This document shows positions 26,358-34,434 of a DNA stretch of 64,000 bases, one piece after another; position 1 is the first letter of the stretch, and every line of letters begins with the position of its first letter. Position numbers and translations under genes: made by a program. The stretch is from CAIZGX01 sp044239865. Lineage in GTDB: Bacteria; Bacteroidota; Bacteroidia; Flavobacteriales_D; Sanyastnellaceae. The notes below the pieces were generated by a model that saw nothing but the letters and a program-made list of their open reading frames with translations, made no database searches and was not told the DNA's origin. Where the stretch lies: positions 682,001-746,000 of the forward strand of contig JBIIAO010000001.1 of assembly GCA_044239865.1 (NCBI GenBank), in the 5' to 3' direction.

Positions 26358-27296
26358 ATGAAAAAGTACGTTTGGATTTTCGGGTTGCTTGTTTCGGTAA
26401 GCAGTTGTGTCGCTCCCAGAGCCATAACGAATTCAGGTAAAGTTACTCCGAAAGGCAATTGGGTAGTGGCTACCAATCAAACTTACAACCTACCTTCTGC
26501 GCCTATGGGCAAGGTGGCTAGTGCGGTTGACATTAACCTCGATAATTTATTGAATGGCTCATTGGATACCGTTTCATTGGCTCAATCGAATGCAGTGGCA
26601 ACCGATTGGCAGAAAGTAGGAGAGGCGCTTATTGCGAATAACTTCGATCCCATTGGTGGAGGATTTGAATTTGCGGTTCGCTACGGAATTGCAGAACGCT
26701 TCGATGTCGGATTTAAAAAAGTTGGAAGGGCAAAATCCGTTGATGTCCAATATCAGTTTTTGGGATCCTTGGGTAATATAGACGACTTCTCGGAAGAAGC
26801 TACTGACAAGTGGTACGGAAGCATTGGTCTTCAGTATTCGAGTCAAGATTTATCGCTTCCTTTTTGGGCGAAGCCTTTAACCTCAAAGTTGCAATACGAT
26901 TTTAGTCGGAAGGACATTCTTGTTCCGTTAATCTTTAGTTACGGATTGGGCAATGAAGAATCGATAGGAGCCATCTCATTCGGACTGTCTTACAACTTCA
27001 CCCGTATGAACTATTCAACTACACCGTTCACGTATGCGCGTATTCAGGATGTGAACGGAGTTGTCACGGCATTGAACACAGCTGCCATCACAGAAACCAA
27101 GAACATCAGCAGTTTCGGCGCCTTCGCCAACATGAAGATTGGTTTCCGTTATATCTATTTCGTTCCTGCCGTCGCGGTTTATTATCAGAATTACGGCACC
27201 CTTCAAAACTTCATTGGAGAATCTTTCCAGATGAAGGGCGTTACGGTTGTTCCTTCGCTGGGTTTGCGGTTACGATTGGGAAAATCGAAATCGTAA
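26358..27296 (+). CDS. Outer-membrane lipoprotein, beta-barrel-like
   Basis: A 312-residue protein. A lipoprotein signal (WIFGLLVSVSSC, Cys17) is followed by strand-like segments with alternating polarity: GGFEFAVRYGIAERFDVGFK, KWYGSIGLQYSS, AISFGLSYNFTRM, YFVPAVAVYYQ, and a final VPSLGLRLRLG. This suggests a beta-barrel-like fold; function unknown. It follows mazG by 1 bp. The 3' half from 26799 is duplicated almost unchanged at 30445-30942, with a four-gene cassette between the copies. Confidence 0.85.
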   Translation: MKKYVWIFGLLVSVSSCVAPRAITNSGKVTPKGNWVVATNQTYNLPSAPMGKVASAVDINLDNLLNGSLDTVSLAQSNAVATDWQKVGEALIANNFDPIGGGFEFAVRYGIAERFDVGFKKVGRAKSVDVQYQFLGSLGNIDDFSEEATDKWYGSIGLQYSSQDLSLPFWAKPLTSKLQYDFSRKDILVPLIFSYGLGNEESIGAISFGLSYNFTRMNYSTTPFTYARIQDVNGVVTALNTAAITETKNISSFGAFANMKIGFRYIYFVPAVAVYYQNYGTLQNFIGESFQMKGVTVVPSLGLRLRLGKSKS

Positions 27297-27343
27297 GGTA
27301 AGAGGGGTTAAGAGAGGGTAAGAGAGGGTAAGAGAGGGGAAGA
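26799..27343 (+). repeat. Direct repeat copy 1 (3' half of lipoprotein gene plus tail)
   Basis: From GCTACTGACAAG to the purine-rich tail. It matches 30445-30979 with a constant 3646-bp offset to the stop codon and no indel within coding sequence. The encoded copies differ at 9 of 164 residues by eye, all in the last 70. Confidence 0.9.
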
Positions 27344-27348
27344 ATAAG
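27297..27348 (+). repeat. Purine-rich GGTAAGAGA tandem repeat after the stop codon
   Basis: Four to five units of type (G)GTAAGAGAG immediately after the stop. Related stretches follow other genes at 30943-30978 and about 40821-40851, and appear reverse-complemented at 43205-43233. Confidence 0.7.
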
Positions 27349-27360
27349 TAAGAAATTTTC

Positions 27361-27414
27361 AGCGAAGCTTTGATCGCGTGCGATTGATTGCGAAGCAATT
27401 GATCAAGGAGTGAT
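27361..27414. repeat. Mini-hairpin array (linker tg)
   Basis: Units AGC-GAA-GCT, ATCGC-GT-GCGAT, ATTGC-GAA-GCAAT and ATCA-AGGAG-TGAT joined by tg. The rest of the gap to 27553 shows no gene. Confidence 0.75.
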
Positions 27415-27553
27415 TATTGGTTTCTCCTACTGTTTCTCATTCCTTAGTTAGAAAGAAGATATAAGCTCTTGACTAAGGATATCAGGTATTGTTGTTTTCT
27501 GTCTCTAATTATTTGAAAAGACATTTATATTTGTTACAATCTAAATAATAATT

Positions 27554-28396
27554 ATGGATCGTTGTAATATTTATTCTGTGCAAATCGGTGCAGTACAAAA
27601 TTTAATTTTCAAGAAATTAGATGTTCGTGTCAGAGTGTTGATCTTACCTTCAGTCTCAGTATTAATATGGATTCTTGGTTCCGCTTTGATAATGAAAGAT
27701 CCTGTTGGTTGGATTGAATATTTTGGGTTTGTTCTGTTGACGGTTACCAATTTGGGATTTATTATTTTGTTATGGGCTCAATCTATTGAAATTGGACGTT
27801 ACAACAGATGCATAGGTGATAGTGATTTGTATTTTGAAGGAGATCAATTTGTTTTTTACAAGCAAATAAGAAAAAAATTAACTTTCGTTAAATTTAGTTT
27901 GAAGGATATTGAGGAATTTCAATTATCAGATGAAAATTCCCGAATAAATATCAAGACTAAATCAAATATTTTTAAGCAAAGAAATGGCAACTTTGATGAT
28001 AAGATATCTTTGGATTATATCGGTGACTTATCCGCTGCTTTAATGATATCGGAGAAAATTCAGATTGCAAATATGCCAGATCAAAATTCTTCTCAAGATG
28101 ATAAAATGATTGGATTGTTGAATGATATAATGCGCGAATTGCAGGGAATTAGATTGCAGAATATGCCTATAACCGATTTGAAAAAAAATATTTCGTTGAA
28201 TCAACGTTTTAATTTCTATAAAGGACTTTTCAACTCAGATAATGAAAAATATGAACTTACGATTGAACAATTGAATAACTCGAGCAAATCGGAAGCTTTC
28301 GCTTTACTTAAATCTCTGGGTGAAGAGTTCAGATGGAGTTCTAACTCATCATTGGTATTTGAATTTACTCAATTAGTAATCAGACGTTTTTTATAA
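27554..28396 (+). CDS. Membrane protein with PH-like soluble domain (cassette gene 1)
   Basis: A 280-residue protein not recognised by family. Two adjacent membrane helices (about 29-47 and 56-75) are followed by a beta-rich stretch (DLYFEGDQFVFYKQIRKKL, VKFSLKDIEEFQL, SRINIKTKS), as in YcxB or bacterial PH domains. A helical C-terminal region of about 120 residues completes it. The DNA is clearly AT-richer than the flanking operons. First of four plus-strand membrane-protein genes lying between the two copies of the lipoprotein gene end. Confidence 0.7.
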   Translation: MDRCNIYSVQIGAVQNLIFKKLDVRVRVLILPSVSVLIWILGSALIMKDPVGWIEYFGFVLLTVTNLGFIILLWAQSIEIGRYNRCIGDSDLYFEGDQFVFYKQIRKKLTFVKFSLKDIEEFQLSDENSRINIKTKSNIFKQRNGNFDDKISLDYIGDLSAALMISEKIQIANMPDQNSSQDDKMIGLLNDIMRELQGIRLQNMPITDLKKNISLNQRFNFYKGLFNSDNEKYELTIEQLNNSSKSEAFALLKSLGEEFRWSSNSSLVFEFTQLVIRRFL

Positions 28397-28454
28397 TCTG
28401 AATCATTGGATTTGTGAAGGAAGAATATACTTCAATTTTTAATTTAATATTTTT

Positions 28455-29552
28455 ATGATAATTCCAGGCACAGACCAAATATCAAAAATTCATAATTACA
28501 TTATAATACTACTTTCCGGAAGTATATCCTTATTACCGTTGTTTTTTCTATTTTATTGTCATTTTGATGTTGACTCAAGCGCTGGATTTTTAGCTTTTGT
28601 CGCAGTTATTTTTATGGGAATGTTAATTTATGAAAGTGCATTGATTATCGAAGGATATATTATTGATCCAATGATAGAAAAAAAAGTATATTGGTCAAAT
28701 GAGTTAAAAGAAATCCAATCTAGCCCATATTTAGTCAATTGGTATAGCTTTCTTTTAAAGGGTAGAAAGGATAAAGAATATCTTCATTCTGTTATTGAGC
28801 AAATAGCATTTAGGTTTTTGTTTTGGATTTCTATTGTTATTTCGGGATCTCTTTTTGTTCTGACAATTTGCTTGATTTTTTGGAGCTTTAATCCTTTAGG
28901 TTGTCTTTTGTTAGGAACTATATGTTTGATACTTTTCGTTTTACTTGTTGTAAGAATTTGTGAGCTCGCTAAATTTTTATTTATTTTAAGAGAATTATCG
29001 TTAATTGAAAATCCAAATGTTATTAGTATGATTGATTCAAACAAAAAATGCTGCTGTCATAACCACAAAATATGCGATAGTGAAAAAATTCAGAATGAAG
29101 AAAATTGCCACAACAAATGTTGTCACATTCAGGAGGATTTTCCAAAAGAAGGAGAATGTGTTGGAGTATTGTTAAGTCGATATCGTTATTTGTATTTTTT
29201 ACAAGATACTTTTCCATTTATTTTTATGTTTGTTATCGGTTTTTGGCTCATTAAAGATGAATGGATTCTTCTTAAAATAGTCGGACTTATTAGTCTTGCA
29301 ATTGGTGTTTATGAGCTGTTCCGGTCTAGAAAAAAAAGAAATGGTAGTATTGTTTATTATAGCACAGGCATAGTTTTTCTAGATAGCTCAGTTAAACTAA
29401 ATGAATCAGATGTTTTTGTTAGTATTGGCTCGAATATTCAAATTTTAGGTAGTAATACTAAATATTCTATTCCTACAAGGTTTCGAAACCACCCAGAGAA
29501 ATTGGTTTCGTTTTTAAATATGAAGCAAAAAGAATTGATGACAATAAACTAA
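28455..29552 (+). CDS. Multi-pass membrane protein with Cys/His-rich loop (cassette gene 2)
   Basis: A 365-residue protein with hydrophobic segments at about 14-32, 40-62, 112-140, 145-175 and 250-285. Between them (about residues 196-225) is a striking metal-ligand-like loop, KKCCCHNHKICD then CHNKCCHI, with eight Cys and four His in about 26 residues. The C-terminal domain ends with KYSIPTRFRNHPEKLVSFLN, closely resembling the end of the next gene product. AT-rich. Family not recognised; metal binding by the loop is inference. Confidence 0.7.
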   Translation: MIIPGTDQISKIHNYIIILLSGSISLLPLFFLFYCHFDVDSSAGFLAFVAVIFMGMLIYESALIIEGYIIDPMIEKKVYWSNELKEIQSSPYLVNWYSFLLKGRKDKEYLHSVIEQIAFRFLFWISIVISGSLFVLTICLIFWSFNPLGCLLLGTICLILFVLLVVRICELAKFLFILRELSLIENPNVISMIDSNKKCCCHNHKICDSEKIQNEENCHNKCCHIQEDFPKEGECVGVLLSRYRYLYFLQDTFPFIFMFVIGFWLIKDEWILLKIVGLISLAIGVYELFRSRKKRNGSIVYYSTGIVFLDSSVKLNESDVFVSIGSNIQILGSNTKYSIPTRFRNHPEKLVSFLNMKQKELMTIN

Positions 29553-29586
29553 ATTCAGTAGGAAATGATTAAAAACAAAATTTGTT

Positions 29587-30093
29587 ATGGAAAATACGAA
29601 TAAATGGGTTGAGCCCCAATTGGGTGAATGCATAGCCAAAAGTGAGGAAAAGTACTATTACAAAAAAGATAGCAGGTGGTTGGGCCCATCTTGGGCTTCT
29701 ATTATTATATCATTTGGCTTATTTATCGTTTTCGGATTAGAGTGGTTTCTAGGATTTTCATCAGGACCATTCGCAAAATCTTCTCTCGAAATTTTGATTC
29801 AGTTCATAGGAAGTTTTTTGCTTGCAATAAGTACCCTAATGATTTTTTTTTCTATAAAAAGTAAAGGGTTTTATTACGAGGTTTATTTCTATTCCCCTAA
29901 TATTTATGAAATAAAGGGCCAAACTGATCGGAAAATTTTAGAGAAAGAAATTGTGAAACTAAAAGAAGGCAAACTCATTATTGATGAAAAAACGTATGTT
30001 ATTTCGCAAAGATTTCAATCAGATCCTTTGAAATTACAATTATTCCTAAACCAAAATCTTCAGAGTGAGTTTAATTCAGTTTTGTCTGAATAA
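29587..30093 (+). CDS. Two-helix membrane protein with PH-like domain (cassette gene 3)
   Basis: A 168-residue protein with two membrane helices (about 33-55 and 65-87), then a beta-rich domain (YEVYFYSPNIYEIKG, KLKEGKLIIDEKTYVIS) ending RFQSDPLKLQLFLN. The RF-x2-x-P-x-KL-x2-FLN ending matches cassette gene 2, so the two share a domain, probably a PH/YcxB-like fold. Function unknown. It lies 34 bp after cassette gene 2, probably co-transcribed. Confidence 0.7.
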   Translation: MENTNKWVEPQLGECIAKSEEKYYYKKDSRWLGPSWASIIISFGLFIVFGLEWFLGFSSGPFAKSSLEILIQFIGSFLLAISTLMIFFSIKSKGFYYEVYFYSPNIYEIKGQTDRKILEKEIVKLKEGKLIIDEKTYVISQRFQSDPLKLQLFLNQNLQSEFNSVLSE

Positions 30094-30178
30094 TTTGAAT
30101 ATCTCCGTCATTTTCGAAAAAGTTTTCTAGTTAGTCTATATTCGAATCGTAATAATTAAACTCTTAATAACTATACTT

Positions 30179-30436
30179 ATGTTAAAATTTCTACAGGACT
30201 TTTTTGAATTTACACGTGATTTATTTCAAATAATCTGTTACTGCCTATATGTTTTTTCTGGTGTGATTGGACTTACGGCTAGTATTCTCATTTGTTTAAC
30301 TTTTATGGACTTTATACATAATTCAGGACCAGATCTGTTGAGGTACGCATGCCTTACTATTGGGGCAATAGCAATTCATTTGATTATAGGAAACCTTATT
30401 GATTCTATTAAAGCAAATTTATCTTCAAAAGAATGA
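30179..30436 (+). CDS. Small two-helix membrane protein (cassette gene 4)
   Basis: An 85-residue protein with two predicted membrane helices (about 15-43 and 56-76), an acidic/aromatic N-terminus and a charged tail. Family not recognised. Its TGA stop overlaps by 4 bp the ATG that opens the duplicated, truncated lipoprotein gene end, so the junction of the cassette lies within a few bases of 30440. Confidence 0.6.
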   Translation: MLKFLQDFFEFTRDLFQIICYCLYVFSGVIGLTASILICLTFMDFIHNSGPDLLRYACLTIGAIAIHLIIGNLIDSIKANLSSKE

Positions 30437-30942
30437 GCCTAATGGCTACTGACAAGTGGTACGGAAGCATTGGACTTCAGTATTCGAGTCAAGATTTATC
30501 GTTACCCTTTTGGGCAAAGCCTTTAACCTCTAAGTTACAATACGATTTTAGTCGGAAGGACATTCTTGTTCCGTTAATCTTCAGTTACGGTTTAGGCAAT
30601 GAAGAATCGATAGGAGCCATCTCATTCGGACTTTCTTACAACTTCACCCGCATGAATTATTCAACCACACCGTTCACGTATGCGCGTATTCAGGATGTGA
30701 ACGGAGTTGTCACCGCATTGAACACAGCAGCCATCACCGAATCGAAGTCCATCAACAGTTTCGGCGCCTTCGCGAACTTGAAGATTGGTTATCGCCGCTT
30801 CTATTTCGTTCCGGCCCTTGCCGTTTATTATCAGAATTACGGAACGCTTCAGAATTTTATTGGTGAGTCTTTCCAGATGAAGGGAATCACTGTTGTTCCG
30901 TCTTTGGGTTTGCGGTTACGATTGGGAAAATCGAAATCGTAA
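30433..30942 (+). pseudogene. 5'-truncated duplicate of the 26358 lipoprotein gene
   Basis: A 169-codon open frame whose last 164 codons duplicate the C-terminal half of the 26358 gene (starting TDKWYGSIGLQ). It has no signal peptide or lipobox, so the product could not reach the outer membrane on its own. The first five codons (MSLMA) come from the junction. The nine residue changes cluster in the last 70 residues, while the first part differs only by synonymous changes, which suggests either constraint before truncation or partial gene conversion. Together with the copy at 26799-27343 it brackets the four-gene cassette. Confidence 0.85.
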
Positions 30943-30979
30943 GGTAAGAGGGGTTAAGAGAGGGTAAGAGAGGGGAAGT
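30445..30979 (+). repeat. Direct repeat copy 2
   Basis: The partner of 26799-27343, including the GGTAAGAG tail after the stop codon but with fewer tail units. Confidence 0.9.
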
Positions 30980-30981
30980 TG

Positions 30982-31080
30982 GAACTACGTTATTCCTGCT
31001 CCGCAATTCCTACTTTGTAATTGGAACTTTATTTTTAATCAGCGAAGCGATTGATTTGAAGAATTGATCACGGAGTGATA
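30982..31080. repeat. Two mini-hairpin arrays
   Basis: At 30982-31023: AAC-TAC-GTT, GC-TCC-GC, TAC-TTT-GTA with linkers attcct/aattcc. At 31040-31080: ATCAGC-GAA-GCGAT, ATTT-GAA-GAAT, ATCAC-GGA-GTGAT with linker tg. No gene is seen between 30943 and 31164. Confidence 0.75.
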
Positions 31081-31164
31081 GTAAGTGGCCTATTCTGTTT
31101 CTGTTTTTTCTGAGAAGGTCCCAACGAATCTTTTTCTTTATACCTTTCGATAAAATTTATTTAA

Positions 31165-31890
31165 ATGAAATATTTAATGACTACAGTTTTATTTATTTAT
31201 GGGGTAACAGTAGCCGCTGTAGCGCAAGAAAATCTACTAAATCACGAAATGGTTTTCGTGGAAGGCGGAACTTTTCAAATGGGAAGCAACTCATTTGAAT
31301 CAGACGATAACCCAGTTCATACTGTTAAGTTGAGTTCTTTCAATATTGGTAAATTCGAAGTTACCCAAGCCCAATGGCAAGCGATTATGGGCACCAACCC
31401 AAGTTATTTTTCTTGTTGCATTAATTGTCCGGTTGAAACTGTTTCTTGGGACGATGTGCAGAATTTTATTAAGAAGTTAAATAGGCAAACAGGTAAGAAC
31501 TACCGTCTGCCAACAGAAGCTGAATGGGAGTATGCAGCCAAAGGGGGAAATAAAACCAAGGGCTTCGCTTACAGCGGATCAAACGATTTGAGTTTAGTCG
31601 CCTTTAATGATAATAGAACTCATACTGTAGGAGGCAAACAACCAAACGAGTTAGGAATTTATGATATGACTGGAAATGTTTGTGAATGGTGTTCCGATTG
31701 GTTCAGCAGATACAAAAGTAATATTGAAACGAATCCAAAAGGAATTACAATTGGAAACGATCGTGTGGTTCGCGGTTGTAGTTGGTTTAATCTTGAGAGC
31801 CATTGTCAAACTACGTTTCGAAGAGGAATCAATCCAAACAATTGGTACTTTAGCTGCGGGTTCAGGCTTGTTCTACCCGCAGTTCGTTGA
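31165..31890 (+). CDS. Secreted formylglycine-generating-enzyme-like (SUMF1 domain) protein
   Basis: A 241-residue protein with a signal peptide ending AVAQ. The rest is one SUMF1/FGE-sulfatase domain: FVEGGTFQMGSNSFESDDNP, FEVTQAQWQAIMGTNPSYF, YRLPTEAEWEYAAKGG, GNVCEWCSDWFS, RVVRGCSWFN, and the C-terminal SCGFRLVLP. Such domains occur in formylglycine enzymes, GldJ/GldK gliding proteins and many non-catalytic surface proteins. Catalytic status is not clear: the usual RGGSW is RGCSW here. A second SUMF1 protein (34396) lies beyond the first block of small paralogues. Confidence 0.88.
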   Translation: MKYLMTTVLFIYGVTVAAVAQENLLNHEMVFVEGGTFQMGSNSFESDDNPVHTVKLSSFNIGKFEVTQAQWQAIMGTNPSYFSCCINCPVETVSWDDVQNFIKKLNRQTGKNYRLPTEAEWEYAAKGGNKTKGFAYSGSNDLSLVAFNDNRTHTVGGKQPNELGIYDMTGNVCEWCSDWFSRYKSNIETNPKGITIGNDRVVRGCSWFNLESHCQTTFRRGINPNNWYFSCGFRLVLPAVR

Positions 31891-31965
31891 GGCAAGTCAA
31901 TCTCGTTTTTCCTAAGCATAACCTTTTTCATTTTGCATTTCTTCTAAGATTATTTTTCTGTATTG

Positions 31966-32210
31966 TACAAAAAAGAAACGCCCTCATTGCTGAAGGCGTC
32001 GGACGTAAGATACTATCTTATGTGTGGATGTTCGATGCAAATTTAGATTAGAAAGTTTTTTTACAATCTCATTGACAATATTATTTTTCTTTATTCGTAT
32101 TAAAATAAGAATTCAGAAATCAGCGCGCTCTTATCTAATTCAGAAGTTACCGGTTCATAAACGTATTAACCCCTAATTCTGATAGCCATGAAAAAGTTCA
32201 CATTCATTTT
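31966..32210. repeat. 245-bp direct repeat (copy 1): small RNA unit plus family A gene start
   Basis: Closely similar to 38333-38577, covering the putative minus-strand small RNA, its promoter, the whole leader and the first codons of a family A gene (MKKFTFI). Confidence 0.8.
31970..32033 (-). ncRNA. Putative small RNA, copy 1
   Basis: On the minus strand a TAAATTTG -7 box (32039-32046) with TTG 18 nt upstream (32065-32067) precedes two hairpins. The first is a near-perfect 10-bp palindrome (32004-32024, one G-U). The second (31979-32000, ACGCC...GGCGT with a TCA stem extension) is followed by a T-rich run, a standard intrinsic terminator. The transcript would be about 60-65 nt. The same unit recurs at 36107 and 38337. 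Confidence 0.5.
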
Positions 32211-32388
32211 TATTACGGTTCACATTGTGACTCAATTGTTACACGACACATTTGTCCCAGGAGTTCCAGAGCGTTGGTTATTTTTTTGGGCTTGGATCAA
32301 TCTCATCAATCGCCTCTTTTTAGTCTTAGTCGTTGTCCCAAGCGGAATGTATACGCTGTATCAATCGATCAAATATTACATTAAATAA
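32188..32388 (+). CDS. Family A small membrane protein (A1)
   Basis: 66 residues: MKKFTFIFITVHIVTQLL, a short polar segment with conserved P-x-PE-x-W, and a second hydrophobic stretch RLFLVLVVVPSGMYTLYQSI. Paralogues at 38555 and 39320 share the frame, the first residues and the final VVP-x-GM-x-x-LY-x-(S/T)-K. Two membrane segments are likely. No known family. It precedes a family B gene by 22 bp, as does the 39320 copy. Confidence 0.65.
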   Translation: MKKFTFIFITVHIVTQLLHDTFVPGVPERWLFFWAWINLINRLFLVLVVVPSGMYTLYQSIKYYIK

Positions 32389-32410
32389 TAAACCTCTGAA
32401 TCTCGCTATC

Positions 32411-32611
32411 ATGAAAAAGCAACGTACCGCACTTGTAGTGCTCATCTTTCTAACCACATTTTGTTTCCTAACCAAGAAATGCCTTGAATGGTTCGCCAGT
32501 GACCCCGATAGTCTTAACCAATTCTTTGGTATGCTATGCTATCACATTCTATACATGGGAGTCTTACCGTTAGCAGGTTGGATCTTATTAAAATCAAAAA
32601 ATAACATTTAA
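32411..32611 (+). CDS. Family B small membrane protein (B1)
   Basis: 66 residues from the ATG at 32411; a longer ORF from 32333 would overlap the family A gene. MKKQRTALVVLIFLTTFCF forms one hydrophobic segment and YMGVLPLAGWILLKSKN a second, with EWFASDPDSLNQ between. The paralogue at 39543 matches through most of its length. Not recognised. Confidence 0.65.
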   Translation: MKKQRTALVVLIFLTTFCFLTKKCLEWFASDPDSLNQFFGMLCYHILYMGVLPLAGWILLKSKNNI

Positions 32612-32623
32612 AAACTATGAAAA

Positions 32624-33055
32624 ATGAAACATGTAATCTGCACCTTTTTATTAATGACGGCTAGTTTGGTGGCTAAGTCACAAGTGATAACGGTAACACT
32701 CACTAAATCCCAGAAATTCTCACATGATGCGATTATTTCAACCATTGAAGCAATGAATTCAGATTTGATTGAGTACCCATATTACACAGTAGGCGAGAAT
32801 GTATACTCATTTGATTTGAATACGTGTAAATTAACATTTGAAAATCAGGAAGGGGTGTTTTCCTGCGAAATCACCAAGGTGTCGCATAATTCAAACGTTT
32901 TAGATTGTATAGTATTTGATGGGACTGGTGATGTTTTGTTTTTACTTGGGGAAACATCATCAGGTGAAATGCAATTTCTGCATGGTTTTACAGAAAATGG
33001 TAAAGTGTTTGGCGAGTTTTCAATGAATGAAGATTTCAGTTATACAACAGAGTAA
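32624..33055 (+). CDS. Family C small secreted protein (C1)
   Basis: 143 residues with a signal peptide ending KSQ. The mature part has FSH-x-x-IISTIEAMNSDLIEYPYYTVG, then VLDCIVFDGTGDVLFLLGE and a final FSMNEDFSYTTE. Three paralogues in the window (33078, 34000, 38786) share (N/S)(V/I)LDC(I/V)(V/I)-x-D-x-G and the Y-x-V-G-x-N motif. Likely beta-rich and periplasmic or surface-exposed; function unknown. Confidence 0.75.
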   Translation: MKHVICTFLLMTASLVAKSQVITVTLTKSQKFSHDAIISTIEAMNSDLIEYPYYTVGENVYSFDLNTCKLTFENQEGVFSCEITKVSHNSNVLDCIVFDGTGDVLFLLGETSSGEMQFLHGFTENGKVFGEFSMNEDFSYTTE

Positions 33056-33077
33056 TTAATCTTTAAAAATCACTGTC

Positions 33078-33500
33078 ATGAGACAAATCACTTGTACGCT
33101 TATTCTATTAATGACTAAGCTATTTATTCAAGCCCAAGTGATAGTTGTTACGGTTACAACAGATCAAAAATTCAATCACTCGGATGATATTTCTACAATT
33201 GAGGCAATGGAGAAAGATGTGATTGAATACCCTCATTATACCGTTGGAAATAATGTATTTGTTTTTGATTTGAATAAAAGAACGATGTCTTTGAATAACG
33301 GGAAGACCTTGAATATTTCTAAGATCAACAAGAGTGATAATGTCCTTGATTGTATTGTACTTGACAATGGAGTTTCTGTATTATTTGTAATGGGCGAAAC
33401 TTCAAATGGAGAATCTCAGTTTCTAGCAGAGTGGTTTGAGGGTGATAGAATTACAGGATACTTCTCCATGAACTCAGACTTCAGTTATACAGTTGAATAA
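33078..33500 (+). CDS. Family C small secreted protein (C2)
   Basis: 140 residues; signal peptide ends IQAQ. It has ISTIEAMEKDVIEYPHYTVG, NVLDCIVLDNGVSVLFVMGE and a final FSMNSDFSYTVE, so it is very close to C1 and was probably produced by tandem duplication. The gap to C1 is 22 bp. Function unknown. Confidence 0.75.
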   Translation: MRQITCTLILLMTKLFIQAQVIVVTVTTDQKFNHSDDISTIEAMEKDVIEYPHYTVGNNVFVFDLNKRTMSLNNGKTLNISKINKSDNVLDCIVLDNGVSVLFVMGETSNGESQFLAEWFEGDRITGYFSMNSDFSYTVE

Positions 33501-33523
33501 TGTCATCATAAAACAAATTCGCC

Positions 33524-33991
33524 ATGAAATGCCCAACACATTTTTTCTTATTGGCAATGGTATTCTCACTTTCAAGTATTACTAAAGGCCAGATATACGA
33601 AGTTCATACCGATACCATTAAGTATTTCGAGCATCCAATTGAAATGAAATTCCTCGAGGCCTTGGAGTCTGAACAAATTACATACACAAGACTGGGTAAG
33701 GGAGATGTTCAATACACCATAGATCTTGACAATCGGAAAATGGTCATGATTCCGAATGCTGGAGAAGAGAATGTCACTTTTGATATTACAGAAGTCTTCG
33801 ATGCACCTGAAGATATAGTTACTTCCTTTGAATGCAAAGATAACGGCGGTTTTCTGGGTGTTATTGCACTTTATGAAAATGAATACGGTGGGTATAATAT
33901 GCTTGTCGAATATAAGATCAGCGAGGAAGTAACAGAAGGATATATGTGCTTCGATGTTTCTGTTGATAAAGAGTTGTTTTCAAATCAATAA
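33524..33991 (+). CDS. Family D small secreted protein (D1)
   Basis: 155 residues; signal peptide ends TKGQ. It starts IYEVHTDTIKYFEHPIEMKF, then FLEALESEQITYTRLG, and ends EGYMCFDVSVDKELFSNQ. It is a distant relative of family C by layout (an I-EALE region, a strand, an FDI-x-EVF motif) and has a close paralogue at 39756. Function unknown. Confidence 0.75.
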   Translation: MKCPTHFFLLAMVFSLSSITKGQIYEVHTDTIKYFEHPIEMKFLEALESEQITYTRLGKGDVQYTIDLDNRKMVMIPNAGEENVTFDITEVFDAPEDIVTSFECKDNGGFLGVIALYENEYGGYNMLVEYKISEEVTEGYMCFDVSVDKELFSNQ

Positions 33992-33999
33992 ATATCACC

Positions 34000-34434
34000 A
34001 TGAAAAAGAATATTGCCGCCATTTGCATATTGGGCATCCAAGGGTTGAATGCTCAAGTCATAACAATAAAACTCACGAAGTTCCAAAACTTCAATCACAG
34101 TGCACTCATTCCTACGTTCGATGCAATGGATCAGGATTTAATCGAATATCCAAATTACGGAATAGGCGATAACACCTATACCTTCGATCTGAATAAAAAG
34201 ACTTGTCACTTAGAAAATATCAACGGCTCTTTCGATTTTCCCATTACAGAAATCTTTCAAACCAAGAACATACTCGATTGCATTGTTATAGACAATGGCA
34301 CAAGAACCTATTACACCTTAGGGAAATTAGAAAATGAAGACGCACTTGAGTTCATCACCGAGTACCAGCAAGAAGATAGAATTTACGGTTCATTTTCATT
34401 TGGTGAAGATGTTTCTTACTCTTTGAAAGAATGA
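34000..34434 (+). CDS. Family C small secreted protein (C3)
   Basis: 144 residues; signal peptide ends LNAQ. It has FNHSALIPTFDAMDQDLIEY, ILDCIVIDNG, and a final YGSFSFGEDVSYSLKE. The last 39 bp overlap the convergent SUMF1 gene. A fragment matching this C-terminus survives after the 40232 gene. Confidence 0.75.
   Translation: MKKNIAAICILGIQGLNAQVITIKLTKFQNFNHSALIPTFDAMDQDLIEYPNYGIGDNTYTFDLNKKTCHLENINGSFDFPITEIFQTKNILDCIVIDNGTRTYYTLGKLENEDALEFITEYQQEDRIYGSFSFGEDVSYSLKE

Noticed and set aside
30433..30942. Functional second lipoprotein
   Set aside because: It lacks a signal peptide and lipobox and starts from junction codons, so it is treated as a truncated duplicate.
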